Below, in pieces: positions 13,620-14,350 of a stretch of 14,350 nt of DNA. This stretch comes from Bacillota bacterium (lineage in GTDB: Bacteria; Bacillota; Clostridia; Christensenellales; CAG-138). Made by a program: the position numbers and the translations under genes. A model generated the notes under the pieces. It saw only the letters and a program-made list of their open reading frames with translations, was not told the origin of the DNA and did no database searches. The stretch covers positions 1 through 14,350 of the forward strand of contig JAEWWD010000175.1 in assembly GCA_023396535.1 (NCBI GenBank). The letters run 5' to 3'. Position 1 is the first letter of the stretch. The number at the start of each line of letters is the position of its first letter.

Positions 13620-14350
13620 ATGATTGATTTGACAGTGAATCAAGGCAACCTGAAGCGTACCATTCAAAGGGCGCGCGATAACAAGATCGTGATTCCCACG
13701 TTCGCACAAATGCGCGACCCGAACCTGATCCCCGACAAAATCAAAGCGGGCCTCAAGCATACCGGTTTGTGGGATATCAGCCCGCTGAACCTGTTCCGCA
13801 TCACATGGCGCAACGAACCCAAAATGAGCGGCGGCGAATTCGGCGATGTCAATACGCTGGAGATTCCTTCCGCGCTCAGCGGCGTGAAGGCTCGTATCGT
13901 GGTGCTCACCGGCAAATGGTTCCCCACGGGCTGCCACAAGGTCGGCGCTTCGTTTGGGTGCCTCGCACCGCGTCTGGTGACTGGTCAGTTCGACCCCACC
14001 TACCACAAGGCTGTTTGGCCCTCCACAGGCAACTACTGCCGCGGCGGCGCTTACAACTCCAAGCTGCTCTCCTGCGACTCCATCGCTATTCTGCCTGCGG
14101 AAATGAGCCGTGAGCGTTTTGATTGGCTGTCCAAAATCGCGGGCGAAGTCATCGCCACCCCTGGCTGCGAAAGCAACGTCAAGGAAATATTCGACAAAAC
14201 ATGGGAACTGCGCACCACCCGCGAGGACGTCGTCATATTCAACCAGTTCGACGAAATGGGCAACCACCTGTGGCACTATACCGTCACCGGCAAGGCCATC
14301 GAAGACGCGTTCCTCAAGCTCAAGGGTGAAAACGACCGCCTTGCCGGTAT
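13620..14350 (+). CDS. PLP-dependent fold-type-II enzyme (cysteine-synthase/TrpB-like), 5' part
   Basis: The frame is open from ATG 13620 to the end of the window (243 complete codons visible), so the gene is cut by the edge. TGKWFPTGCHKVGASFGCLAPR (about residues 97-118) resembles the TGAHK PLP-lysine segment of TrpB; K107 is the likely Schiff-base lysine. WPSTGNYCRGGA (133-144) resembles the SGN phosphate-binding loop of cysteine synthase relatives. The long GCESNVKEIFDKTWELR segment is typical of a poorly characterised family usually annotated as PLP-dependent protein, beta subunit, near cysteine synthases. The reaction is unknown to me; an amino-acid lyase or beta-replacement is likely. 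Start: GGAG (13607-13610) is 9 bases upstream; an in-frame ATG at 13605 has no site. Confidence 0.82.
   Translation, partial: MIDLTVNQGNLKRTIQRARDNKIVIPTFAQMRDPNLIPDKIKAGLKHTGLWDISPLNLFRITWRNEPKMSGGEFGDVNTLEIPSALSGVKARIVVLTGKWFPTGCHKVGASFGCLAPRLVTGQFDPTYHKAVWPSTGNYCRGGAYNSKLLSCDSIAILPAEMSRERFDWLSKIAGEVIATPGCESNVKEIFDKTWELRTTREDVVIFNQFDEMGNHLWHYTVTGKAIEDAFLKLKGENDRLAG

Overview
The window looks like chromosomal DNA from an anaerobic, fermentative Bacillota, most likely a Clostridia-class organism. The evidence is strong GGAGG ribosome-binding sites, many iron-sulfur proteins without respiratory genes, a SigV/RsiV-type ECF pair and lipoproteins. Coding sequence is moderately GC-rich, except for a visibly AT-richer stretch around 1.86-4.1 kb. 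No tRNA, rRNA, CRISPR array, phage gene or insertion sequence was seen. The assignment rests on family recognition by eye, not on a search.

Layout. (1) 1-1801, plus strand: the end of a tightly overlapping redox operon (4Fe-4S protein, BFD-like [2Fe-2S] protein, DAO-type flavoprotein). It resembles the subunits of amino/imino-acid dehydrogenase complexes (dye-linked proline or D-hydroxyproline type) and ends at a clear terminator. (2) 1863-3271, plus: an ECF sigma factor and an RsiV-like anti-sigma factor behind a promoter that looks like an ECF target, so probably autoregulated. (3) 3350-5308: a Crp/Fnr-type regulator divergent from a two-gene permease. The permease appears to be one transporter split into two related halves, the second carrying a C-terminal ferredoxin domain. 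A palindrome between them sits where it could activate the permease and repress the regulator. (4) 5382-7986, minus: enolase, then a short EutT-like cobalamin adenosyltransferase, then a CDGSH/4Fe-4S/CDGSH protein. (5) 8151-11959, minus: a membrane-anchored propeller-like protein, RadA and a transglutaminase-like lipoprotein, closely spaced. (6) 12283-13445, plus: a thymidylate-kinase-like protein and a YbaK-type deacylase, divergent from block 5 across a region with an inverted repeat between two candidate promoters. (7) 13620-end: the start of a large PLP-dependent fold-type-II enzyme behind its own promoter and an AT-rich dyad.

The most interesting parts are the split permease-ferredoxin with its Crp/Fnr regulator and well-placed palindrome, the ATR plus double-CDGSH pair behind enolase, and the lysozyme-type SigV/RsiV module with a readable ECF promoter. 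A recurring theme is iron-sulfur electron transfer coupled to unusual partners.
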